NCBI RefSeq assembly: GCF_040096185.1
Contig: NZ_JBBMFF010000280.1
Coordinates: 1 to 23,094, forward strand
Length of the DNA: 23,094 nt
Origin: JAZOXB01 sp040096185
GTDB lineage: Bacteria; Bacillota; Clostridia; Oscillospirales; Oscillospiraceae
Direction: 5' to 3'
Part shown: one piece after another, positions 1 to 6,372 of the stretch
Numbering within the stretch: position 1 is the stretch's first letter
How the letters are laid out: each line of letters starts with the position of its first letter
Position numbers and translations under genes: made by a program
Notes under the pieces: generated by a model
Databases searched by the model: none
The model's input: only the letters and a program-made list of their open reading frames with translations
Told to the model about the DNA's origin: nothing

Positions 1-498
1 CTGCTTTCGCCCCTGCCGGAGGCCAAAAAGATCAGTAAGCCGTATGCGCGCAAGTGTCCGTGGCGCGAAGGTAGCCTGCTGGCTTATCAGATTTTAAGTC
101 CGGACATGAAAAATTCACCGTACTATCAGAAGTATGTTCTCCTACGTGTGGTCGATATCTGGCGGCGACCAGTCGTGCGGCTTGCCCCGACGGCGCGTTA
201 TAGTGAATCCATGTGTATCGGCCTGTACGGCTGGTGGGGCGATCAAATACCGGATGCCGCTATTGTGAAGGGCCTGAAATTTGTTCCAATGGATACCGTC
301 GGTCCAACTCAAATGTGGTGCGTCTTTAGTTGGGGTTTACATCGCGGAGAAAAGCCGCAGATTACTTTGATAGAAGAAGATCTGGCGTGGAAAAGGGAGG
401 ATTATCCGTTCTTTAATACGGATTGTAAGCTTTGCACATATACAGACTATGCACCATTTGATATAGATTTATGCCGTATTATACTGCCAAATTTATAA
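1..498 (+). CDS. C-terminal part of an orphan (putative immunity) protein, 5' end outside window
   Basis: The frame is open from the first base to a TAA at 496-498 and encodes 165 residues. I do not recognise a named family. Visible features are a KPYARKCPWREGSLLAYQI stretch near the start, a VLLRVVDIW segment, a GLYGWWGDQIPD motif and an acidic tail. No membrane segment is evident, so it is probably cytoplasmic. Its frame matches that of the truncated gene at the right end of the window (22756-23094), and joining the two gives a continuous 278-residue protein. The gene is followed after 13 bp by a 5'-truncated Rhs reading frame, with no hairpin between them. The place in an Rhs cassette array suggests an immunity or orphan-immunity role, but nothing in the sequence proves it. 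Confidence 0.7.
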   Translation: MLSPLPEAKKISKPYARKCPWREGSLLAYQILSPDMKNSPYYQKYVLLRVVDIWRRPVVRLAPTARYSESMCIGLYGWWGDQIPDAAIVKGLKFVPMDTVGPTQMWCVFSWGLHRGEKPQITLIEEDLAWKREDYPFFNTDCKLCTYTDYAPFDIDLCRIILPNL

Positions 499-511
499 CT
501 GATAACAGTAA

Positions 512-3103
512 CATACTTACTGCAGATACGCTGAGCAGCTTTACGACGCCGCAAACCGCCTGTCCGCGCAGGGCTGGACGATCGGCGGGACGAGCTACCG
601 CGAGTCGTATGCCTACGACGCGTCAGACGGCAGCCTGACCACGCTGAACACGGCCGTCGGCACGAAGATCGGCTACAACTACGACGCGCTCAAGCGTCTG
701 CGCAGCCGCGCAATTTATCAGGGCAGCACGCCGCTGTTCGAAAACCGCTACGCTTATGCCACGCAAAGCGGCAATCAGAGCACGGCGCTCGTCGAATTCT
801 TCAACTACCGCCTTGCCTCGGACGACGGAAACGGCGACATCATCGTCGGCTACCAGTACGAGTACGACAAGGGCGGCAACATCACGGACATCAAGGCCGA
901 GGTCGACGGCGCGCTGATCCCGCTGGAGCATTACGAGTACGACGAGAAGCAGGGCCAGCTCAAGACGGCCATCCGCTATGAAAATGGCGAAGAAGCCGAC
1001 AGATGGACCTATTCCTATGACACGGCAGGCAACATCCTGTCAGAGGACCATGAGGGCACCGTGAGCGAGCTGCACGAGTACGCCTACGAAGACGGCCGTT
1101 GGGGCGACCTGCTGACCTCCGTCGACGGCATCGACCTCGAGTACGACGGCAGCGGCAACCCGACGCTTTACGCGAATGGGACGGAGCTGCTCTGGAGCAT
1201 GGAGTGGCAGAACGGCCGCCAGCTCAGCCGCGCGTCCACCGAGCGCGACAGCACGACCGAGGACGTCCTCGACTTTGCCTACGACGCAAACGGCATCCGC
1301 ACGAGAAAGACCGTTACGCGGAATACCTACCGTCCTGTTCAGACTTATAAAGTTACTTTCATGGCCGATGGAAAGACCGTCAAGACCATGAACGTCACGG
1401 AAGGCTACACCCTCAAGGACAGCGACTACCCGGCCGTCCCGACCAAATCAGGCTATAGCGGAGCATGGAAGCCATATACCGCAGCGATTCATAACGATAT
1501 AACGATCAATGCAGTATATACGGCGCTCAAAACGAAGCATACAGTCATATTCTTCGCGGATGGTAAAGCGCTGAAAACCATGCAGGTAGACAATGGGTAC
1601 ACGTTGAAAGCCAGTGACTACCCCTCCATTCCGGAAAAAGATGGGTATACCGGCAGGTGGGATACCCGCGTAACGCGGATCACGAAGGATACGGCCATCT
1701 ACGCCATTTATTCCAACAATTCCACGCATACGGTAACATTTATCTTTGCCGAGGTGGAGCGCAACACCCTGACTGTTGCAGATGGATACATTTTAAAGGA
1801 CAGTGATTACCCGGTTCCGCTGATACCGAGTAAGGATCCGTCAGCCGTCGCAGTTTGGGAAAAATACACCTCGCCGATCCACGAGGATATTACCGTGCGC
1901 GGAAATTGGCAAGGCAGTGCAGTCCTTCCGACAGAACCCAGTTATCCGGATGAGATCATGTCCGGCGGAAAGGGCGAGCCTGTTGAGGCGGACGAGCCGG
2001 AGGAGAATGGTGCGGAACCCTACAGTGCGGGAGCGATGGACGAAGCGGACACCATAACGCATGACTATCTGACCCAAAGCGGCAGGGTCGCAAGGGAAAC
2101 GATCCGGCAGAGTGTCGGCGGAACGGTTCTGAAAACGGAAACTTTGGATTTCTTCTATGACGAATCCGGAAGACCGTTTGCGTTCAATTACTCTGTCGAC
2201 GGGGGTATTGCAAGCACCTATTATTACATCCTCAATCTGCAAGGTGACGTGGTCCAGATCATTGACGCAAATGGCGTCATGCAGGCAGAGTATGTCTATT
2301 CCCCGTGGGGCGAGATTATCTCCGCGGAGGGCGATCTAGCCGAGATCAACCCGCTCAGGTATCGCGGATATTATTATGATAGTGAAACGGGATTCTATTA
2401 CCTGCAGAGCAGATACTATGACCCGGAGAATCATAGGTTTATCAATGCGGATACCTATGCCAGCACAGACTCGAGCGATGCCATTTCCTGCAATGTGTTT
2501 GCGTATTGCCTGAATGATCCCGTTAACCGAAGCGACTCCGACGGCAATAAAAGCCTTAAAGATATTGCAAAGAGTGCTATAAAAGGATTTGTGAAACATG
2601 TCGTAAAGCCTGTAAATAACTGGACTGCAAAGCAAATATCAAAATTAGATTTTACATATTCCACCGGATTGGGCCTTTCCGGCTCCTTCGGAATATGGAA
2701 TATGAGCGGGCAGCTTGGCCTGTCGATTGACAGCGGCGGGAATGTGGAGATGCAGTATACGGTTGGCGGTGCTGTTACAACGGGGTCTGGTGTATCGCTA
2801 ATGAATTATCAGACGATAACCAACGCGCCGAATGTAACAAACCTGCACGATGATGGATATCAAGTGGGAGCTTCTGTAGGGGTCCCAATTTATAATATCC
2901 CGGCTGCGGCTGGAGCAGATATAAATATCATTCCGGATACGGACGCAAACCGCACATATTACGGTTTTACGAGCGGTGCTGGATTAGGTACACCCGGAAT
3001 GGAGGCTCATGTAGGTTGGTCCACGACTCGTCCGGTCAAGGGTATAAAATTTAATATAAATGAAATTTTCAATTCGTTTTACGATAAGATATTGGGGTGG
3101 TAA
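512..3103 (+). CDS. 5'-truncated Rhs/YD-repeat toxin with B-repeats and unknown C-terminal tip (cassette C0)
   Basis: The frame is open from 512, just after an in-frame stop, and Rhs homology begins at about 533 (EQLYDAANRLSAQGW, matching the copy near 13095). There is no ATG, GTG or TTG before GTG 1061, so either 1061 is used or the gene is a silent 5'-truncated fragment. Numbered from 1061: YD-repeats end near residue 92. Three InlB-type B-repeats follow (about 96-290, with TVxF, GYxLKDSDYP and IHxxxT motifs). Then come a GEPVEADEPEE linker, a pre-core, the core RYRGYYYDSETGFYYLQSRYYDP (about 433-455), and a tip from about 495. The tip has Gly/Ser-rich beta-like segments (TGLGLSGSFGIWNMSG) and I do not recognise its activity. 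The downstream gene starts immediately after the stop. The linker joins the GEPVEAD type to the ITHDYLTQSGRV type of pre-core, so the gene looks recombinant. Confidence 0.85.
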   Translation, partial: HTYCRYAEQLYDAANRLSAQGWTIGGTSYRESYAYDASDGSLTTLNTAVGTKIGYNYDALKRLRSRAIYQGSTPLFENRYAYATQSGNQSTALVEFFNYRLASDDGNGDIIVGYQYEYDKGGNITDIKAEVDGALIPLEHYEYDEKQGQLKTAIRYENGEEADRWTYSYDTAGNILSEDHEGTVSELHEYAYEDGRWGDLLTSVDGIDLEYDGSGNPTLYANGTELLWSMEWQNGRQLSRASTERDSTTEDVLDFAYDANGIRTRKTVTRNTYRPVQTYKVTFMADGKTVKTMNVTEGYTLKDSDYPAVPTKSGYSGAWKPYTAAIHNDITINAVYTALKTKHTVIFFADGKALKTMQVDNGYTLKASDYPSIPEKDGYTGRWDTRVTRITKDTAIYAIYSNNSTHTVTFIFAEVERNTLTVADGYILKDSDYPVPLIPSKDPSAVAVWEKYTSPIHEDITVRGNWQGSAVLPTEPSYPDEIMSGGKGEPVEADEPEENGAEPYSAGAMDEADTITHDYLTQSGRVARETIRQSVGGTVLKTETLDFFYDESGRPFAFNYSVDGGIASTYYYILNLQGDVVQIIDANGVMQAEYVYSPWGEIISAEGDLAEINPLRYRGYYYDSETGFYYLQSRYYDPENHRFINADTYASTDSSDAISCNVFAYCLNDPVNRSDSDGNKSLKDIAKSAIKGFVKHVVKPVNNWTAKQISKLDFTYSTGLGLSGSFGIWNMSGQLGLSIDSGGNVEMQYTVGGAVTTGSGVSLMNYQTITNAPNVTNLHDDGYQVGASVGVPIYNIPAAAGADINIIPDTDANRTYYGFTSGAGLGTPGMEAHVGWSTTRPVKGIKFNINEIFNSFYDKILGW
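1346..1918 (+). repeat. Three InlB-type B-repeats inside the C0 Rhs gene
   Basis: Three diverged copies of about 60 residues share a TVxFxADG strand, GYTLKDSDYP and a closing IHxDITxxAxY motif. This matches the Listeria-Bacteroides/InlB B-repeat fold known from surface proteins. The third copy is the most divergent. The same module occurs four times in C7 and once or in part in C4, C5 and C8. Confidence 0.75.
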
Positions 3104-3104
3104 C

Positions 3105-3845
3105 ATGCAGAGAGAATCTGTGGAGATCTTCAGGCTAGGCCGGATCATACTAATTATCCTAGCCGCAAGTTGTTTATTTACAATGTATGGAGCGGCGCTC
3201 GACAAGGGTTTTCTGCCTGAGGAAATTCCATCCGAACAAAAGGAATCCTTATTGGAACGGCTGGACGTGCAGTTATTTTATGAGGCCCCGCCCGCGAAGC
3301 CCATCGAGTGCTTTGCCGTCAGCGAGTCGGAGTTCGTTGCGATCGGCATCACCTATGACCCCTATCGCGAGGAGGAATCGGGATATCGCCCTAACAGGTT
3401 CGTTGCCGTCTATAATGCGCAGGGCGAATTCCAGTATGGTTTGACATTTTCCCATACTGGTGGCTTCGAATTGGATTGGGATCAGGGAAATCTGCTGATT
3501 TATTTGGATAGAAGCGGAATTCTGGTATCCATAAACGGTGACGGAGTGTGCACAGATGCCTACAAAGTGCCAACTACACAGGAGGGAAACGCCTATCTGC
3601 AGACACTGCAGTCCTCTCATCAGACCCGTAATGGAAAAGAATTCTGCCTCGAAAAGGAATCCGGCACAGTGAACTATTCCAGAGCAGTCGTAAAAACAGA
3701 CAGCGGCACGACGATCATCTATGATGCGACCGACGCGTCTTCGCAGCAGGCAGTCTGGCTTGCAATGTACTTTGGGGCGCTGCTCGTGGCGGTAGTGGTA
3801 GGCCTTATCATTACGATGAAGAGACTTAGACAAGCCAGAAAATAG
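3105..3845 (+). CDS. Two-TM putative immunity protein of cassette C0
   Basis: The protein has 246 residues. I chose ATG 3105 (MQRESVEIF), directly after the Rhs stop at 3103 and preceded by GGGGTGG. An in-frame ATG at 3060 lies inside the Rhs gene and is less likely. A hydrophobic segment (about residues 11-28, IILIILAASCLFTMYG) and a C-terminal one (about 217-239, AMYFGALLVAVVVGLIITM) bracket a soluble domain of about 185 residues with beta-like strands (FVAVYNAQGEFQYG, LLIYLDRSGILVSING). The domain is probably extracytoplasmic, with a short basic tail inside. The family is not recognised. Its place after the toxin tip and before the next hairpin is the standard position of an immunity gene, and the topology suggests the toxin acts at or outside the membrane. 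Confidence 0.75.
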   Translation: MQRESVEIFRLGRIILIILAASCLFTMYGAALDKGFLPEEIPSEQKESLLERLDVQLFYEAPPAKPIECFAVSESEFVAIGITYDPYREEESGYRPNRFVAVYNAQGEFQYGLTFSHTGGFELDWDQGNLLIYLDRSGILVSINGDGVCTDAYKVPTTQEGNAYLQTLQSSHQTRNGKEFCLEKESGTVNYSRAVVKTDSGTTIIYDATDASSQQAVWLAMYFGALLVAVVVGLIITMKRLRQARK

Positions 3846-3850
3846 ATGAC

Positions 3851-3885
3851 ACCTGCTAGAGATGAAACTTTCGCCTTTAGCAGGT
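3851..3885 (+). repeat. Cassette-boundary hairpin H1
   Basis: ACCTGCTAGAGATGAAA is followed by TTTCGCCTTTAGCAGGT. The ends pair perfectly and most internal differences leave G-U-compatible pairs. It starts 5 bp after the immunity stop and ends 31 bp before the TTG leader start. No T-run follows. A ribosome binding site GAAAGGAAGTG lies at 3901-3911. Confidence 0.85.
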
Positions 3886-3916
3886 TCCGCATAACCTACA
3901 GAAAGGAAGTGTCCTT

Positions 3917-4105
3917 TTGCGCCGAACAAAGCTCATTTTCCCGCTGATCCTTCTTTCCCTAGAGGATGGCTTTGACGTGGTCGACTCCGAACCGACGAAT
4001 GTGTTTAATAACCACCCGGTATATAGGTTTAGTGATCCATATAAGTTTCTCCGTAACAATCACGGTGTTGTTGCTGTCAGTATTTTTATCTATCAAGGAG
4101 GTTAA
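3917..4105 (+). CDS. Leader-tagged toxin stub of cassette C1
   Basis: The TTG start at 3917 follows AAAGGAAGTG, as in the other cassettes. The first 17 residues (LRRTKLIFPLILLSLED, L read as Met) are the conserved leader. They are joined directly to 45 unrelated residues (GFDVVDSEPTNVFNNHPVY...) with no Rhs core between. The frame ends at TAA 4103-4105, where the stop overlaps the AGGAGGTTAACC ribosome binding region of the next gene. I read this as the leader fused to the last part of a toxin tip, so the cassette has lost its Rhs core and most of the toxin. The 62-residue product may be inactive. The tip family is not recognised. Confidence 0.55.
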   Translation: MRRTKLIFPLILLSLEDGFDVVDSEPTNVFNNHPVYRFSDPYKFLRNNHGVVAVSIFIYQGG

Positions 4106-4107
4106 CC

Positions 4108-4482
4108 ATGAGCGCATCAGGAAAACGCCTTTTGGCCGCCTGCATTTTTGCGCTGTGCTCGATTCCCGTCCTGATCGTGTATACCTGGGTGTTCACGCCG
4201 GATCTGATCCCACATGAAGGCATCTGGTACTGTGAAGAGCTGGACGCGACATGGGACCTCAATACATCATCCGGAACGATTCAGGTGAATGGGAAACAGG
4301 AAGCATTTGTTTCGCTGCACCAGTTCTATTGCAATCTGTTTTATTTTGAGACTGAAGATAGAAAAACCGTGTTCTATGGTGAAGTTGTACGTGCTGCACG
4401 CAGCAAAATTGTCGTACAGGATACGGATAGTGGAGAAAAATACATTTTCCTCCGACAGGATACGAAAGGAGAGCAGCCATGA
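4108..4482 (+). CDS. Small membrane-anchored putative immunity protein (C1, first)
   Basis: The protein has 124 residues. ATG 4108 has a perfect AGGAGG at 4098-4103. An N-terminal hydrophobic segment (about 9-28, LAACIFALCSIPVLIVYTWVF) acts as signal anchor. It is followed by a domain of about 95 residues with beta-strand character (GIWYCEELDATWDLNTSSG, KTVFYGEVVRAARSKIVVQD) that is reminiscent of small beta-barrel lipoprotein-like folds. Its stop overlaps the next start by 4 bp (ATGA), so the two genes are translationally coupled. The toxin partner is reduced to the stub at 3917, so this is now an orphan immunity candidate. The family is not recognised. Confidence 0.7.
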   Translation: MSASGKRLLAACIFALCSIPVLIVYTWVFTPDLIPHEGIWYCEELDATWDLNTSSGTIQVNGKQEAFVSLHQFYCNLFYFETEDRKTVFYGEVVRAARSKIVVQDTDSGEKYIFLRQDTKGEQP

Positions 4483-4964
4483 ATCCGAGATACCGCAGCC
4501 GGGTCGGGGCGCCGCCGCAGCTGGCGGCGGACGCGGCAGCATCGGCCATTTATTGTGCAATGCCGTTTCTGGTGGTACATTATCTGGGAGACTGGCGGCT
4601 CACGCCCCCGTGGCTGGTCCTCCCGGCAGGGATGCTGGCCGTTACCCTGTATTGCCTGATCCGGGAGCTGGCCGCGGTGACGATCGCGGATGGGAATATC
4701 TGCCTGCATCGTCTTGGCTTCAAGGTCACGGAGTTCCCGCTGGAAGAGCTGTGCTCCGCAAAACTCATATTCAAAAACGGCCAGTGCAGTCGGGTCTATC
4801 TCTCTGTGCACGAGGAAACCGATCTCCGGCGGGCGCTCAGAACCGCCAATCGCCGTGGAGGGAAAAGCATTCAGTTCGCAGCAACAACGAAGCGGTTGGA
4901 GCAGCTGACGAAACTGGTCTTGCTGCAGCCGTGTGATTATCCGGGAAAAAGGAGAGCGGAATAA
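4479..4964 (+). CDS. Two-TM, PH-like putative immunity protein (C1, second)
   Basis: The protein has 161 residues and starts at ATG 4479 in a 4-bp ATGA overlap with the previous stop, behind AAAGGAGAG. Two hydrophobic helices lie at about residues 23-37 (AIYCAMPFLVVHYLG) and 45-64 (WLVLPAGMLAVTLYCLI). A cytoplasmic domain of about 95 residues follows, with a strand pattern typical of bacterial PH-like domains (AVTIADGNICLHRLGFKVTEFPLEELCSAK). The same architecture appears in the putative immunity genes at 19111 and 21951. The assignment to a PH-like fold is from pattern only. Local GC is higher than in most immunity genes here. Confidence 0.7.
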   Translation: MNPRYRSRVGAPPQLAADAAASAIYCAMPFLVVHYLGDWRLTPPWLVLPAGMLAVTLYCLIRELAAVTIADGNICLHRLGFKVTEFPLEELCSAKLIFKNGQCSRVYLSVHEETDLRRALRTANRRGGKSIQFAATTKRLEQLTKLVLLQPCDYPGKRRAE

Positions 4965-5042
4965 ACGCCTGCCGATGCAAGTCAATGCAATCGTTCATCT
5001 ATTGCAGGTTCATCCTGAGAAAGCGATAAGGAGCAACAACAT

Positions 5043-5327
5043 ATGGGCGGGCATTTGTGCAATGATTGGCGCATTACAAATCAAATGAATTATTTATTTC
5101 GGGCAAGACTGATAAAAACAACATTTTCTGAATCCTCTCACAGCGACCATGAGCACTGCGAATTCTGCTTCGCCAAGTTCGGAAATGCCGAGGGATTATT
5201 GCAGTCCGGCTATTGTACACTGGATAAATACCATTGGGTCTGCGACGAGTGTTATCGTGACTTCCATGCACAATTTGAATGGACTGTCCTTGATGAAAGC
5301 CACGATTCTCCGAGTGAGTTGCGCTAA
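5043..5327 (+). CDS. Small CxxC (zinc-ribbon-like) protein, C1
   Basis: The protein has 94 residues. ATG 5043 follows AAGGAG at 5029-5034. Two CxxC pairs about 32 residues apart (CEFC near 39-42 and CDEC near 71-74) suggest a small zinc-binding fold. It is a clear homologue of the gene at 8932: both share NDWxIT near the N-terminus, H-CE-C-AKF around the first pair, and W-C-ECFxxF/YxxF around the second, ending near FEW/FHW. The TAA stop (5325-5327) lies inside the left arm of hairpin H2, so the last codons come from the boundary sequence. Function unknown. Its position suggests immunity or orphan immunity. Confidence 0.75.
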   Translation: MGGHLCNDWRITNQMNYLFRARLIKTTFSESSHSDHEHCEFCFAKFGNAEGLLQSGYCTLDKYHWVCDECYRDFHAQFEWTVLDESHDSPSELR

Positions 5328-5353
5328 AGATGAAACTTTCATCTTTAGCAGGT
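5323..5353 (+). repeat. Cassette-boundary hairpin H2
   Basis: GCTAAAGATGAAA/TTTCATCTTTAGC is perfectly paired, but the usual ACCT of the left arm is replaced by coding sequence of the preceding gene, whose TAA stop lies in the arm. It is followed by the ribosome binding site GAAAGGAAGTG and the TTG leader at 5385. Confidence 0.85.
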
Positions 5354-5384
5354 CCGCCCCATCCCACAGAAAGGAAGTGACCCC

Positions 5385-5513
5385 TTGAACCAGACAGAAC
5401 TCCTGTTCCCGCTGATCTTTATTTCTCTGGAGGACGATAGCAGCATTGTCATCCCGCCGCAGCCGACCAGTCCCGGAGGCAAGCGCGATGGCATTGCTTT
5501 TGCAATATTATAG
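5385..5513 (+). CDS. Leader plus Rhs-linker stub of cassette C2
   Basis: TTG 5385 after AAAGGAAGTGACC starts the leader MNQTELLFPLIFISLEDD. It runs into the linker SSIVIPPQPTSPG, as in C11. After GG the sequence leaves Rhs homology (KRDGIAFAIL) and stops at 5511-5513, giving 42 residues. The pre-core, core and tip are absent. The DNA of the leader is almost identical to that of C11 (20783). This is a collapsed toxin gene, and the product is probably only a short peptide. Its remaining role may be to keep the boundary module in front of the immunity-like gene. Confidence 0.55.
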   Translation: MNQTELLFPLIFISLEDDSSIVIPPQPTSPGGKRDGIAFAIL

Positions 5514-5544
5514 CTTATTATTTTTCTGCAACGAGGCTTTCTGT

Positions 5545-6303
5545 ATGTATAACAAAGAACAAATTGATTCGGAATTCATGAAAACACATGGATTCCGAAA
5601 AAAGGGAACGGCTTTCTTTCGTGTATTGGCCAGTGAGATTTTGCAGGTCGTAAAGACTGAAAAGGGGCGAGGCGGAGCTGAGATACAATTTGGCGTGTTC
5701 TCTCTGTATTCGGAATTGCTGCCGCAATGGCTGACTTCCTCCGGCTGTATTCCGCGATACCACGTTATCGCTTTTCTTGGCAGACGCTCGGTTCTGTCGC
5801 TAGATCCGAGCGGCCGGGTCGAGATAATTGGGATGAAGGAGCAACTTGATATTTTTTATCAGAAAGCCGTTCCGTGGCTGGATTCTATCATAACGCAGGA
5901 ACAGTTATGCGATGGACAGCTGATTATGGATACATGCGCCGGAGGAAAGTATCTTTGGAACGATATGCTCAAATTTGCTCCGTTCTTGAAAATCCGGGAC
6001 TGGCAATGCGCGGAAATGGTTCTTTCTGCGATTCTGGAACAGCACGGGTTTACGGTCAGCACACTGCAGGTCGATACAGGTTCCTGTAAATCGGATACTT
6101 GGAAGAATGCGTTTGGGCTATACAATGATGATATAGAACTGTTTCGAAGATTTCCGAGATGCAAACAAAAGACCACCGGTGATTTGCACAAAGAATTCAT
6201 TTTAGAAAAAGTCCGCGCACGAGATGAAGCTTGGGCGGAAAGCTATTTGGAGGAAATCTATCAGAAAAATAGGAAACTGCTCCGAGAAGCAAGGATCATA
6301 TAA
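5545..6303 (+). CDS. DUF4304-like putative immunity protein (C2)
   Basis: The protein has 252 residues. I start it at ATG 5545 (MYNKEQIDSEFMKTHGF). The frame is open further upstream through the Rhs stub, but that part has no homology. GAGG about 10 bases before the ATG is a weak ribosome binding site. The N-terminal 50 residues (HGFRKKGTAFFR, then a VVKTEKG strand and IQFGVF) match the pattern of DUF4304 proteins, which are frequent near toxin systems. The C-terminal half is helical and charged (ILEKVRARDEAWAESYLEEIYQKNRKLL). There is no membrane segment, so it is likely cytoplasmic. This differs from the membrane-anchored majority and suggests an intracellularly acting toxin, now lost from the cassette. 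Confidence 0.7.
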   Translation: MYNKEQIDSEFMKTHGFRKKGTAFFRVLASEILQVVKTEKGRGGAEIQFGVFSLYSELLPQWLTSSGCIPRYHVIAFLGRRSVLSLDPSGRVEIIGMKEQLDIFYQKAVPWLDSIITQEQLCDGQLIMDTCAGGKYLWNDMLKFAPFLKIRDWQCAEMVLSAILEQHGFTVSTLQVDTGSCKSDTWKNAFGLYNDDIELFRRFPRCKQKTTGDLHKEFILEKVRARDEAWAESYLEEIYQKNRKLLREARII

Positions 6304-6304
6304 T

Positions 6305-6339
6305 ACCAGCTAAAGATGAAACTTGCATCTTTAGCAGGT
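6305..6339 (+). repeat. Cassette-boundary hairpin H3
   Basis: ACCAGCTAAAGATG and CATCTTTAGCAGGT flank a short AAACTTG centre. One base of the outer stem is changed (ACCAG for ACCTG). H3 starts 2 bp after the stop of the DUF4304-like gene. AGGAAGTGACACC precedes the TTG leader at 6373. Confidence 0.85.
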
Positions 6340-6372
6340 CTGACCTACAGATAATGAATAGGAAGTGACACC

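Noticed and set aside
3060..3104. Upstream ATG for the C0 immunity gene
   Set aside because: It lies inside the toxin gene and adds residues without a ribosome binding site, while ATG 3105 sits right after the toxin stop and has one.
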